From Fluviibacter phosphoraccumulans (GTDB lineage Bacteria; Pseudomonadota; Gammaproteobacteria; Burkholderiales; Rhodocyclaceae), in NCBI RefSeq assembly GCF_016110345.1, contig NZ_AP019011.1, positions 1,426,001-1,490,000 of the forward strand: a stretch of DNA of 64,000 nucleotides. The letters run 5' to 3'. This document shows, in pieces, positions 30,440-40,642 of the stretch; within the stretch, counting starts at the first letter, position 1; each line of letters opens with the position of its first letter. Under the pieces are notes generated by a model, which saw nothing but the letters and a program-made list of their open reading frames with translations, was not told where the DNA came from and did no database searches. The position numbers and the translations under genes are program-made.

Positions 30440-32750
30440 CGTTGTCTCCTAGAACGCTCATGGCAGAGGCCTTGTCTTCGGCTTCCTGACGGGCCTGCGT
30501 TTCCACCATGCGGCGGTAGGTACCATCTTTGATCATCAGCGCGTCATGCGAGCCCTCTTCGATGATCTGACCACGATCCAGCACGATCAGGCGATTGGCC
30601 TTACGCAGTGTCGACAGGCGGTGTGCAATGGCGATGGTGGTACGACCCTGCACCAGGTTATCCAGTGCTTTCTGGATTTCCTTCTCGGTGGTGCTATCCA
30701 CGGACGACGTGGCTTCGTCAAGAATCAGGATCTGCGGATTGATCAGCAAAGCACGGGCGATGGAGATGCGCTGGCGTTCACCGCCCGACAACGCCTGACC
30801 ACGCTCACCCACCACCGAATCGTAGCCATGCGGCAGACGGAGGATAAATTCATGGGCGTGGGCGGCACGGGCAGCCGCGACGATTTCTTCGCGCGTAGCG
30901 TTGGGTTTGCCGTAGGCAATGTTCTCAGCGATGGTGCCAAAGAACAGGAAAGGTTCCTGCAACACCAGGCCGATATGCTGGCGGTACTCGGACACCGGGA
31001 TCGAACGGATATCCACGCCATCGATCTTGATGCTGCCTTCGCTGGCATCGTAGAAACGACAGATCAGGTTAACCAAGGTGCTCTTGCCTGAGCCACTATG
31101 ACCGACCAGGCCGATCATCTCGCCGGGCTGGATATTGAGGCTCAGGTCGCGCAGCACCGCGCGGTTGCCGTAGCGAAAACCAACGCGGTTGATGTCGATA
31201 CGGCCCGTCACCTTGTCGATATGCACCGGGTTCATCGGTTCCGGCACGCTGGACACATGATCCAGAATATCGAAAATACGCTTGGCACCGGTGGCCGCCT
31301 TCTGAGTGTGCGACACAATGCGGCTCATCGAATCGAGGCGCGTGTAGAAGCGGCCGATATAGGCCAGGAAGGCAACCAACACGCCAACCGTGATATGGTG
31401 ATGCGCGACCTGCCAGATGCCGAAGGCCCACAGAATGAGCAAGCCAAATTCGGTGAGCAAGGTCACGGTGGGCGTGAACATGCTCCAGACTTTGTTTACC
31501 CGATCGTTAATAGCCAGGTTGTGAGCATTGGCTGTGCGGAAGCGGTTGGATTCCCGCTGCTCCTGGGCGAAGGCCTTGACGACGCGGATACCAGGAATAG
31601 TGTCGGCCAGCACGCTGGTCACTTCGGCCCACATGCGGTCGATCTTCTCAAAGCCGAAGCGTAGCTTGTCTCGCACGATGTGGATGAGCCACATGATCAT
31701 CGGCAGCGGCGCCAACGTCACCAGCGCCAGCCATGGGTCGATCGACACCAGAATGGCTGCCGTCATCAGGATCATGATCACGTCGGTAGCAAAGTCCAGC
31801 GCATAAAGCGACAGGAAAACGCAGATGCGGTCCGATTCGTTGCCGATCCGCGCCATCAGATCGCCCGTACGTTTACCGCCAAAGTATTCCAGCGAGAGCT
31901 TGAGCAGGTGGTCGTAGGTTGCCGTACGCAGATCGGCGCCGATGCGCTCACTCACCAGCGCCAGAATATAGGTGCGCGCCCAACCCAAGCCCCACGCCAC
32001 CAGCGCACTGGCCAGTAACCCACCGAGCAGCATGACCGTGAGCCCGACCGGAATGTGCTTACCGTTCTGGAACGGGATCAGCACTTTATCCATCAGCGGC
32101 ATGGTCAGATAGGGCGGCACCAGGGTGGCCGCCGTACCGAGCAGCGTGAGGGCAAAGCCGATGATCAGCTCTTTCTTATACGGCCGTGCAAAGCGCCACA
32201 GGCGCAGCAGGGTCCAGGTCGATGGCGAGGTTAGGTTTTCGCTATAACAGGCCGGACATTCATCCTGATCCGGCGGTAGCGGCAGCCAGCAGTTCGGGCA
32301 CAACGCTTGCTCTTCTGCGGTATCCGGCGTAACAACCACCTCACCGGCTTCGATACGTTGTTTCTCACGCAGGCTATCGAGCTGACGCACCAGACGCAGG
32401 GCCGAGGGGTTCTGCGCCAGCGTAAAGCGCCAGCAAGCCAGACGCCCAGTTGGCGACAGCAGATCCAGCGTGGCGATGCCCGCATGGTCAGTCAATTTGA
32501 GTGTCTGATCTGGAGAAAGCGGCCATTGCGACCATTCACCGGTGTGTGACAGAGCATACAAGCCTTGGTCGGTCAGGCAGATCAGGCCGCGCGCAAATTG
32601 CAGCTGCGCATCCAGATCAGTTTCAATCGTTGCCAGCACCGTTTCGCTCTCAGGCACATGGGCACGAAGTGCCGGTAGCCAAAGCTCAGGGATTCGGTGA
32701 ACATTTTGGGCAGCGCGTGTTGCCTGCACGGGGGTAGCGGTTAGGTTCAA
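30429..32750 (-). CDS. Cyanophycin-associated ABC transporter (fused permease and ATPase)
   Basis: The 773-residue protein has an unusual N-terminal part of about 190 residues ending in a zinc-ribbon-like pair of CxxC (CPNCWLPLPPDQDECPACY). Then come six membrane helices (about 195-490) and an ATPase domain: Walker A VGHSGSGKSTLVNLI, signature LSGGERQRISIARALL, Walker B ILILDEATSSVDS, H-loop AIAHRLSTL. It resembles lipid or peptide exporters of the MsbA type. What it moves in cyanophycin-bearing bacteria is not known. An in-frame stop lies two codons upstream, so the start is TTG 32750 or a later GTG (for example 32729). Confidence 0.85.
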   Translation of the reverse strand: MNLTATPVQATRAAQNVHRIPELWLPALRAHVPESETVLATIETDLDAQLQFARGLICLTDQGLYALSHTGEWSQWPLSPDQTLKLTDHAGIATLDLLSPTGRLACWRFTLAQNPSALRLVRQLDSLREKQRIEAGEVVVTPDTAEEQALCPNCWLPLPPDQDECPACYSENLTSPSTWTLLRLWRFARPYKKELIIGFALTLLGTAATLVPPYLTMPLMDKVLIPFQNGKHIPVGLTVMLLGGLLASALVAWGLGWARTYILALVSERIGADLRTATYDHLLKLSLEYFGGKRTGDLMARIGNESDRICVFLSLYALDFATDVIMILMTAAILVSIDPWLALVTLAPLPMIMWLIHIVRDKLRFGFEKIDRMWAEVTSVLADTIPGIRVVKAFAQEQRESNRFRTANAHNLAINDRVNKVWSMFTPTVTLLTEFGLLILWAFGIWQVAHHHITVGVLVAFLAYIGRFYTRLDSMSRIVSHTQKAATGAKRIFDILDHVSSVPEPMNPVHIDKVTGRIDINRVGFRYGNRAVLRDLSLNIQPGEMIGLVGHSGSGKSTLVNLICRFYDASEGSIKIDGVDIRSIPVSEYRQHIGLVLQEPFLFFGTIAENIAYGKPNATREEIVAAARAAHAHEFILRLPHGYDSVVGERGQALSGGERQRISIARALLINPQILILDEATSSVDSTTEKEIQKALDNLVQGRTTIAIAHRLSTLRKANRLIVLDRGQIIEEGSHDALMIKDGTYRRMVETQARQEAEDKASAMSVLGDNDVE

Positions 32751-33031
32751 TTTTTATGGTCTGGCGGTAATAGCAGATTCCGGTCATCCGGAACGATATG
32801 ATTCTGACAGATTAACGCACGGCACTGGGCTTCGGCTGACAACGCACAGTCCTTTTATTGATAAAAACCACGAACCGGTCATCCGTTCCGAATTTGGTGC
32901 GTTATTGGCTGCAGATTCTGTTTACAATGGCATGAAAATGAACCAACGCAAACCAAATACGCACTGAATTTGCAGCTGCTTTACCCGAACCGGGTCTTTC
33001 CGGACGGAACTTTGACACTCCTGTAGCCTAG
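32751..33031. promoter_or_regulatory. Divergent control region of the cyanophycin locus
   Basis: The 281 bases between the ABC gene and the first synthetase hold no gene. TTCCGGTCATCCGGAA, a palindrome with 6-base arms, is at 32778-32793. Its core CCGGTCATCCG recurs exactly at 32875-32885, and CCGG elements occur again near 32990-33000. The repeats fit binding sites for a regulator acting on both directions. Confidence 0.45.
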
Positions 33032-35182
33032 ATGAGTCATAAAACCATAAAAATCATCGACATCAAGTCGATTCGCGGTCCCAATATGTGGACCTATGTA
33101 CCGGTTCTGGAAGCCTGGGTGGACATTGGCGATCTGGAAGACTTTCCATCCAACAAGATCCCCGGCCTACCCGAGAGGCTGGTTGCGTGGCTGCCCAGCC
33201 TGATGGAACACCGCTGCAGCTATGAAGAATACGGCGGTTTCGTCAAACGCTTGCACGAAGGCACCTGGCCCGCACACATCATGGAGCATGTGACCCTGGA
33301 GTTGCTCAGCCTGGCTGGCGTACCCGGTGGTTTTGGACGTGCCCGTGACGGTGGTCGTCGCAGCGTTTACAAAGTCATCATCCACAACCTGCATGACGAA
33401 GTCACCCGCTTGGCACTGACCATGGGCCGCGACCTGATTATGGCCGCCATTGAAGACCAGCCTTTCGATGTGGCCGCGGCGGTTGAAGAACTCAAAGACC
33501 TGGCGGAAGACCGCCTGCTCGGCCCAAGCACGGGCAGTATTGTGAATGCCGCCATGGAGCGCAAGATCCCCACCATGCGCCTGGCAGAAAACAATCTGGT
33601 GCAACTGGGTTACGGCTCTAAGCAACGCCGCATCTGGACGGCAGAAACCGACCAGACCAGCGCCATTGCCGAGACGATCTCGCGAGATAAAGATCTCACC
33701 AAGAGCCTGCTCAAGGCCTGCGGGGTACCGGTGCCGGAAGGCGTGGTCGTTGAAACGGCTGACGACGCCTGGGAAGCCGCCGAAGATATCGGCCTACCCG
33801 TCGTGGTTAAGCCGTCGGACGGCAACCACGGCCGTGGCGTGTTTACCAACCTGATGACTGAAGCCGAAGTCCGTACGGCTTTCTCGGTGGCCGTTGATGA
33901 AGGCAGCAGCGTCATCGTCGAACGCTTTATCCCCGGTAACGAACACCGTTTGCTGGTAGTGGGCGGCAAAATGGTCGCGGCGGCCCGTGGCGACTTTGCC
34001 TTCGTCAAGGGTGATGGCCAATCCACGATTGAACAACTGATCGAAACACAAATTAACAGCAGCCCGAGTCGCGGCCCGGCCGAAGAAAACACGCTGAACT
34101 TTGTACGTGTTGATTCAGCCGTGCGCCTGGAACTTGAACGCCAGGGTCTGAATGCCCAATCTGTCCCTGCTGCCGGTCACGATGTGTTGATTCAGCGTAA
34201 CGGCAACGTATCGATTGATGTCACCGATGAAGTCCATCCGGATGTGGCGCACGTTGTGGCGCTGGCGGCACGTGTTGTCGGTCTGGATGTGGCCGGTATT
34301 GATCTGGTGGCTGAAGATATTTCCAAGCCGTTGGCTGGGCAACGTGGCGCCATCGTGGAAGTGAACGCTGGCCCGGGCTTGCTGATGCATCTGCGCCCTT
34401 CGGCCGGCACCCCCCGCCCGGTGGGCAACGCCATTGTCGATTACCTCTTCCCGCCGGGTGAAGACTTCAACCTGCCGATCATTGGCGTTGCCGGGTCGCG
34501 CGGTAAAACACTGGTGGCGCAGCTCATCGCCAGCTTGCTACAACTGACCAGCATGAATGTGGGTTTGGCCTGTAGCAAAGGCATGTATTTCAACCAGCGT
34601 CAGCTGGATGATCGCCATTGCGCCGATTGGGAAAGCGGTCATCGCCTCATGCTGAACCGGCAGGTGGATGTGGCGATTATTGAAAACGATAACCGTGGCA
34701 TTCTTAACGATGGCTTGCCTTACGAGCGCTGCACCATTGGCGTTGTCACCAATCTGGACCCGACCGACACCGTGCCGGAATGCGCTATCAATGATGCCGA
34801 AGGCATCTACAAAGTGATGCGCTCGCAGATCGATGTCGTTCTGCCGAGCGGCACGGGCGTGCTCAATGCCGATGATGCCGAAGTGGCCGACATGGCCCGT
34901 CTGTGTGACGGTGAAGTCATCTTCTTCAGCCGCTTTGGTAACGCCGATTGCCTGACCGAGCACCTCGATAAAGGGGGGCGTGCGGTATTTAGCCGTGACG
35001 GCCAGATCATGGTCGCTCGCGGCAGCGATGTACAGCCGCTGATGGCCATCAACAGCATTCCCCTACTGCAACTTCGCAACGATGCGCTGGAAAGCATCCT
35101 CGCTGCGGTTGCCGTGGGCGTTGCCATGAATCTCCCTCGCGAGATCATGAGCACGGGTATCCAAACCTTCAGTCACCAATAA
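33032..35182 (+). CDS. cphA': Cyanophycin synthetase, short form
   Basis: Cyanophycin synthetases build multi-L-arginyl-poly-L-aspartate, a nitrogen store. The N-terminal domain (about 1-160) and the ATP-grasp domain (about 210-470, with VVKPSDGNHGRGVFTNL and IVEVNAGPGLLMHL) are complete. The Mur-ligase-like part begins with the P-loop GVAGSRGKTLVAQLIASLL near 485, but the protein ends at 716 after SILAAVAVGVAMNLPREIM, before the Mur C-terminal domain that the next protein has (RFNRFDYKGATLIADYGHNP). So one of the two ligase sites may be incomplete. It ends 3 bases before the next ATG. Confidence 0.9.
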   Translation: MSHKTIKIIDIKSIRGPNMWTYVPVLEAWVDIGDLEDFPSNKIPGLPERLVAWLPSLMEHRCSYEEYGGFVKRLHEGTWPAHIMEHVTLELLSLAGVPGGFGRARDGGRRSVYKVIIHNLHDEVTRLALTMGRDLIMAAIEDQPFDVAAAVEELKDLAEDRLLGPSTGSIVNAAMERKIPTMRLAENNLVQLGYGSKQRRIWTAETDQTSAIAETISRDKDLTKSLLKACGVPVPEGVVVETADDAWEAAEDIGLPVVVKPSDGNHGRGVFTNLMTEAEVRTAFSVAVDEGSSVIVERFIPGNEHRLLVVGGKMVAAARGDFAFVKGDGQSTIEQLIETQINSSPSRGPAEENTLNFVRVDSAVRLELERQGLNAQSVPAAGHDVLIQRNGNVSIDVTDEVHPDVAHVVALAARVVGLDVAGIDLVAEDISKPLAGQRGAIVEVNAGPGLLMHLRPSAGTPRPVGNAIVDYLFPPGEDFNLPIIGVAGSRGKTLVAQLIASLLQLTSMNVGLACSKGMYFNQRQLDDRHCADWESGHRLMLNRQVDVAIIENDNRGILNDGLPYERCTIGVVTNLDPTDTVPECAINDAEGIYKVMRSQIDVVLPSGTGVLNADDAEVADMARLCDGEVIFFSRFGNADCLTEHLDKGGRAVFSRDGQIMVARGSDVQPLMAINSIPLLQLRNDALESILAAVAVGVAMNLPREIMSTGIQTFSHQ

Positions 35183-35185
35183 GCC

Positions 35186-37765
35186 ATGGAAATTGTCCGT
35201 CTACGCGCCCTGCGCGGCCCCAACCTCTGGGGTCGTCACACCATGATCGAGGCGCTGATCAACTGTACTGAAGATGAATGCCAGATCACCAATCTGGCTG
35301 GCTTCGAAACCCGCTTACGCGCCCGCTTTCCGCAAATGGGCCCACTGGTTGCTGGCGGTCATAATGAACCGCTGACGCTGGCGCATGCCCTGGAAGTCGT
35401 TGCCCTCGGCTTACAGGCGGCAGCCGGTTGCCCGGTGACCTTTAGCCGGACCGTACAGAGCCCGGAAAAAGGCACCTTTATTACCGTTGTCGAATACAGT
35501 GAAGAGGCGGTGGGCAAGCTGGCCTTTGAGCATGCCATGCGCCTGTGTCAGGCGGCCCGCGAAGATCGCATGTTTGATCTGGATGCCGCACTACATGCCC
35601 TGAACGAACTCGATGAGGATCTGCGTTTGGGGCCGAGCACAGGCTCCATCGTTAATGCGGCCATTGCCCGCAACATTCCCTTCCGTCGCATGACCGAAGG
35701 CAGCATGGTGCAACTGGGCTGGGGCAGCAAACAGAAGCGCATCCAGGCTGCAGAGACCAGCCATACCAGCGCCATCGCCGAATCGATTGCACAAGATAAA
35801 GACCTCACCAAAACACTGCTCTACTCGGCGGGTGTGCCGGTACCGCAAGGCCGTGTCGTTACGAAACTGGAAGATGCACTGGCGGCTGCCGAATGGATTA
35901 AAGGCCCCGTAGTCGTTAAACCGCGTGATGGCAATCAGGGCAAAGGCGTGGCCGTCAACCTGCAAACCGTAGAACAGATTACCGCCGCTTTTGAAGTGGC
36001 TTACAGCATTAGTGATGAAGTCATTGTTGAGCGCTTTCTGCCTGGCCATGACTTCCGTCTGCTGGTGGTCGGTAACGAACTCGTTGCCGCTGCACGGCGC
36101 GATCCACCTTATGTGATTGGCGATGGTCAACACACCATCCGTCAGCTGGTTGACGTAATCAACAGTGACCCGCTGCGCGGTGATGGTCATGCCACATCGT
36201 TGAGCAAGATCCGGCTGGATGCCATTGGTCTGGCGACGCTGGAAGAACAGCAAATGACGCCGGAATCCGTGCCGCCGCGTGGCGTCCGCATTAACCTGCG
36301 CAAGAACGCCAATCTCAGCACCGGCGGCACGGCTACTGACGTGACGGATGATGTCCACCCGGATATGGCCGCCAGCGCCGTTGCTGCTGCGCACATGGTG
36401 GGTCTGGATATCTGCGGCGTTGATGTGGTTTGTGACAGTGTCTATCGCTCCCTGCAAGAACAAGGTGGCGGCATCGTTGAAGTGAATGCGGCCCCCGGTC
36501 TGCGTATGCACCTGAGCCCCTCTTACGGCAAAGGTCGCCCCGTGGGTGAAGCCATCGTGCGTCAGATGTTTGCACCGGGCGATAACGGACGCATTCCAGT
36601 GGTTGCCGTTAGCGGCACCAATGGCAAGACCACCACGATTCGTCTGACCGCCCATTTAATTGCCCAAACGGGCAAGCGCATCGGCATGACCACCACCGAT
36701 GGGGTGTACGCCAACGGTCGCCTGATTGATACCGGTGACTGTAGCGGCCCGCGTAGCGCGCGTAACGTGCTCGGCCACCCCGATGTCGATGCCGCTGTTC
36801 TGGAAACCGCCCGTGGCGGGATCCTGCGCGAGGGTCTGGGTTTTGATCGCTGTGACGTAGCCGTCATCACCAACATTGGTGAGGGCGATCACTTGGGTAT
36901 GAACTTCATCAACACGTCGGCTGAACTGGCGGCGGTGAAGCGCGTGATTGTCCAGAACGTGTCTGCCGAAGGCACTGCCGTGCTGAATGCGGCAGACCCA
37001 CTGGTGGCCCGCATGGCGCGCTACTGTACAGGTAACGTCACCTTCTTTGCCGCACAGAGTTCGGCCCACCCGGTGATGGCCAAGCACCGTGCACAAGGGC
37101 ATCGCGTGATTTATCGTGAAAACGGCGAAATCATCGCCGCCCAAGGCACCGCCATGTTCCGCCTGCCGCTCAAAGACATTCCACTCACTGACGGCGGACA
37201 AATCAGCTTTCAGGTTGAAAACGTGATGGCCGCCGTGGGCGCCGCCTGGGCACTGGACATTTCGTGGGAAGCCATTGGCGCGGGTCTCGCCAGTTTTGTC
37301 AGCGATGCCGATACCGTACCCGGCCGTTTTAACCGCTTTGATTACAAGGGCGCCACGCTGATCGCTGACTACGGTCATAACCCGGATGCCATTCGTGCAT
37401 TGGCTGACACCATTCACGATATGCCCGCGAAACGGCGCTCGGTCGTTATCAGTGGTGCGGGTGACCGCCGTGATGATGATATCCGTCGCCAGACCCGCAT
37501 CCTCGGCAACGTGTTTGACTACGTTGTGCTTTACGAAGATGCCTGTCAGCGCGGTCGCGCCGAAGGCGAGGTGGTCAAGCTACTCCGCGAAGGTCTGGCA
37601 GAAGCGCATCAGGTCAAAGAAATCGACGAAATTAAAGGCGAGTTCCTGGCTATTGATACCGCACTTGCCAAACTACAGCCGGGTGATATTTGTCTGATTC
37701 TGGTGGATCAGGTCGAAGAAGCGTTAGCGCACATCAAGCAGCGCGTTGCCGAGGCCGCCGCCTAA
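35186..37765 (+). CDS. cphA: Cyanophycin synthetase, full length
   Basis: This 859-residue enzyme has all three domains: the N-terminal domain, ATP-grasp (VVKPRDGNQGKGVAVNL, IVEVNAAPGLRMHL; adds Asp) and a whole Mur-ligase-like part (P-loop VSGTNGKTTTIRLTAHLI near 475, DVAVITNIGEGDHLG, and C-terminal DYGHNPDAIRALAD; adds Arg). The N-terminus EIVRLRALRGPNLWGRHTMI is typical. Two synthetases in tandem are known in Burkholderiales. No cyanophycinase or isoaspartyl dipeptidase gene is visible in the window. The stop overlaps that of the methyltransferase on the other strand by four bases. Confidence 0.95.
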   Translation: MEIVRLRALRGPNLWGRHTMIEALINCTEDECQITNLAGFETRLRARFPQMGPLVAGGHNEPLTLAHALEVVALGLQAAAGCPVTFSRTVQSPEKGTFITVVEYSEEAVGKLAFEHAMRLCQAAREDRMFDLDAALHALNELDEDLRLGPSTGSIVNAAIARNIPFRRMTEGSMVQLGWGSKQKRIQAAETSHTSAIAESIAQDKDLTKTLLYSAGVPVPQGRVVTKLEDALAAAEWIKGPVVVKPRDGNQGKGVAVNLQTVEQITAAFEVAYSISDEVIVERFLPGHDFRLLVVGNELVAAARRDPPYVIGDGQHTIRQLVDVINSDPLRGDGHATSLSKIRLDAIGLATLEEQQMTPESVPPRGVRINLRKNANLSTGGTATDVTDDVHPDMAASAVAAAHMVGLDICGVDVVCDSVYRSLQEQGGGIVEVNAAPGLRMHLSPSYGKGRPVGEAIVRQMFAPGDNGRIPVVAVSGTNGKTTTIRLTAHLIAQTGKRIGMTTTDGVYANGRLIDTGDCSGPRSARNVLGHPDVDAAVLETARGGILREGLGFDRCDVAVITNIGEGDHLGMNFINTSAELAAVKRVIVQNVSAEGTAVLNAADPLVARMARYCTGNVTFFAAQSSAHPVMAKHRAQGHRVIYRENGEIIAAQGTAMFRLPLKDIPLTDGGQISFQVENVMAAVGAAWALDISWEAIGAGLASFVSDADTVPGRFNRFDYKGATLIADYGHNPDAIRALADTIHDMPAKRRSVVISGAGDRRDDDIRRQTRILGNVFDYVVLYEDACQRGRAEGEVVKLLREGLAEAHQVKEIDEIKGEFLAIDTALAKLQPGDICLILVDQVEEALAHIKQRVAEAAA

Positions 37766-38379
37766 ATTCGTTCCAGCACGCAGGCCAGCTCAAACAAGCC
37801 GTTCTTGTGGGGCACCTGCGTCAGCGGGCCCGTAGGCCAACGCCATTGGCGCTGATCAAACAGGGCATGCATGGCGTTAATATCGCAATGGAACGGGGGA
37901 CCCTCAACCAGCCCCTGCTGACTACCCGGCCGCGACACCTGCATAAACATCACATACAGCCGACCACCAGAACGGATCCAGCGCGCTAACTGCTGGCTGT
38001 AAGCAATCCAGGCATCCGGCGTTAACGCACAAAGACAGGTCTGCTCGTACACGGCATCAAATGGCTGCGCCGGTTCATAAGTCAGCACATCGGCCTGAAT
38101 CACCTGCGCCTGCAATCCGGCTTCGCGCAAACGCTTCTGTGCTTCGGCCACGGCAGCCGGGGTGTAATCCAACCCCGTCACCTCAAACCCAGCCTCGCTG
38201 AGCGCCGCGACTTCCCAGCCCTTACCGCACCCGGGTACGGCAATGCGTTGGCCATTGCGCGGGCTCAAAACATCGTCAACCAGCCAGCGCATGAGTTGCG
38301 GACTGGCTTGCCCACGGTCCCAACCGGTCTGCTGTGTTTCAAACTTTTCTTGCCAGAAGTTCGGTGAAAGTTGCGTCAT
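37762..38379 (-). CDS. TPMT-family SAM-dependent methyltransferase
   Basis: The 205 residues fit the thiopurine methyltransferase family: FWQEKFETQQTGWDRGQ at the N-terminus, the SAM loop IAVPGCGKGWEVAALSEAGF near 47, DYTPAAVAEAQKRL and YEQTCLCALTPD. In bacteria such enzymes methylate selenium, tellurium or sulfur compounds; the substrate here is not known. Its ATG overlaps the stop of the preceding membrane-protein gene (ATGA), so they form an operon. Confidence 0.87.
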   Translation of the reverse strand: MTQLSPNFWQEKFETQQTGWDRGQASPQLMRWLVDDVLSPRNGQRIAVPGCGKGWEVAALSEAGFEVTGLDYTPAAVAEAQKRLREAGLQAQVIQADVLTYEPAQPFDAVYEQTCLCALTPDAWIAYSQQLARWIRSGGRLYVMFMQVSRPGSQQGLVEGPPFHCDINAMHALFDQRQWRWPTGPLTQVPHKNGLFELACVLERI

Positions 38380-40520
38380 GATGATTTGGGTGGAATGAAG
38401 AAAGAACCTGGAGACTCACGGAAACGTTGCCAGACGGCACGCATCAGCACGCGCGCCCCGCTGAACTGTAAGCGCCGGGCGCGGAACGCTGTGCGCAACG
38501 CTAGCGTAAAGCTGACCGCCAGGTTGGTCAGCCCAATACAGAGCACCCCAAAACTAGCCCAAGCCAGCGTTGGCCAGGCCGGTATCACCTCATTGCCGAT
38601 GATCACATAGCCCAGATTGGCCGACGAAAAGGCAATGTGGCGGATATCAATGGGCAAACCAAGAATCACACCGACAATACCGGCACTGCCCAGCATGCAG
38701 CCAAACAAAAAGTTCCCCATCATGCCGCCCAGATGATTGCCGATATAACGTCCGACACGCACTGCGCGTTCATCGCCGACCAGCGCGGTTAGCCAGGGCA
38801 ATCGCGCAATGCGTGGGCCCACCTGATTATGGGCCGCCCGGTTATCAAAATAGCCACTAATCAAACCCGCTAAATATAGAAATACCCCAGCCAGCGCCGC
38901 GTGTGGAATTGCCCAGCCAAAAATATCCAGATCATGCAATAAATGCGTCGCCTTCTCGGCACTCACAGGCGATTCGCCCAACCACTGGCCCAGACCCAAC
39001 CCGACCAGAATCGCGACCGGAAAGGCGACCAATATGTTGCCGGCAATCGCCGCCAGCTGACTGCGGAACACAGCGGCAATCAGATCCACCACGGGGGTCA
39101 GATCATCGGGCCGTTCAGAGTTAATGTTGGACAGCTGCCCCACCAAAGTCTGTGCGGTCATGGCGGGTTGTTTGGTGGCTACTGTAAAACCCAGCAGATA
39201 AATCAGCGTAAAGCCTACCCCGTAAATCAGGCTGTACAGCACTGCCGTCATGAATAAAGGCGCATGCAACTCACCGGCAAACACCTTAAGCAAGGCCATC
39301 ACCCCGATGAACACCCCCGCCCCCATGGCCGACAGCCACATGGCGCCGTATTCACGACGATTGGTGCACAGATAATGTTCGCCGGACTGTGCCGCGTTTT
39401 CAGTCACGCGCAAGGCCAGCAGTTGAGAGAGTCGCTGCCAGTAATCGGCAAAATTATTGCGCCGGTTCTCGGCGACCAAGGCTTCGTGCACAAAGGTCGA
39501 CCAGGCTTTTAGCGCCCGCGCCTCTTCACTGAGCAAACGCGTGCCCGGCCTAACGCAGGCCTCTTCTGCCCCCACTTCCAGCAATGCCTCGACCACTGCC
39601 GATGATTGCAGAAAGGTGTTCATCATCGACACCAGTTCGGCCAGACGATCCAGGCTTTGCTGGCAGCGCGTGAGCAAATAGGTCATGTGCAGGCTGGTGC
39701 CGGCACTCAAAAAATAACGCCGCGCCCGTTGCAAGCCATCCAGGCACTGGCCGACCAGCACCAACAGGTGTCGACCATCGTCCGGCGCGACGGCCGGATC
39801 GGCAAAGTGGGCATTCAAGGACTGATAGTAATGCTGGGCTTCCGACGGCAGTTCCAAAAAACTGGGGGCAAAGTTTTCCAGATGGGTCGAGGCATTGAGC
39901 AACGCCGAATCCATCCCCAGTCCACTGATGCGGTGCGCCAGCAGACGAATGGCATCGAGCAGTTCACGAATCAGCTGCTGCCAATCCTGCGTCTCCATCT
40001 CGTCAACGGGCGCCTGCAACTGCCAGAAGCGCATCATCGATTCCTGAGGAATCGCCGATAACCACTGCCAGTCATCCGGATGATTCAGAAACACATGCAG
40101 ACAATCTTTAACGTCTCGCTCATCCGGCACGGCAGGCAGTATGCGGTGCCCCAACATACGCGACCATTCGGAAAAGAATCCGGTGGCCGGCAGCACACCG
40201 CTATCGGCAAAAAAAGGGGTCATCCGGCGGCGCGTAAAGAACCCGACAAAATGCCGTCGGAACTGGGCCGCCAGAACCGGCGCTTCGCGCAAAACGCTCA
40301 CCATACGGTTAAAGCGATCAACAGCCACCGCCGCTGACTCGCCACGCCGTGGCCGGAGTTCAGCAAAGAGCTGCGTGAGCAGCGCCAGATCATCGGCATC
40401 CGTATTGGCAAACGCCTCCAGCGCAGCGAGCAGCGTGTCATCTGACGTCCCGCGCAAGCGACGCACCGTTTCACCCAGCTCACTCAAACCATCGCGAATG
40501 TCGTCCTTCAAATTTCTCAT
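38376..40520 (-). CDS. Gcr-type membrane protein (annotated site-specific recombinase)
   Basis: This 714-residue protein matches the SpecificRecomb family (Neisseria Gcr), named for an early recombinase report but with no tyrosine or serine recombinase domain. Residues 1-390 are soluble and helical; residues 395-690 hold several hydrophobic helices (GAGVFIGVMALLKVFAGEL, LIYGVGFTLIYLLGF, GMMGNFLFGCMLGSAGIVGVIL and others). A membrane role is more likely than DNA recombination. It is the first gene of a two-gene minus-strand operon and diverges from ccmA. Confidence 0.8.
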   Translation of the reverse strand: MRNLKDDIRDGLSELGETVRRLRGTSDDTLLAALEAFANTDADDLALLTQLFAELRPRRGESAAVAVDRFNRMVSVLREAPVLAAQFRRHFVGFFTRRRMTPFFADSGVLPATGFFSEWSRMLGHRILPAVPDERDVKDCLHVFLNHPDDWQWLSAIPQESMMRFWQLQAPVDEMETQDWQQLIRELLDAIRLLAHRISGLGMDSALLNASTHLENFAPSFLELPSEAQHYYQSLNAHFADPAVAPDDGRHLLVLVGQCLDGLQRARRYFLSAGTSLHMTYLLTRCQQSLDRLAELVSMMNTFLQSSAVVEALLEVGAEEACVRPGTRLLSEEARALKAWSTFVHEALVAENRRNNFADYWQRLSQLLALRVTENAAQSGEHYLCTNRREYGAMWLSAMGAGVFIGVMALLKVFAGELHAPLFMTAVLYSLIYGVGFTLIYLLGFTVATKQPAMTAQTLVGQLSNINSERPDDLTPVVDLIAAVFRSQLAAIAGNILVAFPVAILVGLGLGQWLGESPVSAEKATHLLHDLDIFGWAIPHAALAGVFLYLAGLISGYFDNRAAHNQVGPRIARLPWLTALVGDERAVRVGRYIGNHLGGMMGNFLFGCMLGSAGIVGVILGLPIDIRHIAFSSANLGYVIIGNEVIPAWPTLAWASFGVLCIGLTNLAVSFTLALRTAFRARRLQFSGARVLMRAVWQRFRESPGSFFIPPKSS

Positions 40521-40642
40521 AGGCCTATTCTAACGCAGCGCAACAAAGCGGCCGCCAGCATCAATCAGATGACGGGATGCGCCCCCTCCGGTACGATGTC
40601 ACTTATGAGTTTTTGTAACTTTTCTGCCTGTCTGGCGCCCTG

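Noticed and set aside
38376..40520. Site-specific recombinase as a sign of a mobile element
   Set aside because: The family name is historical; the protein has membrane helices and no recombinase catalytic motifs.
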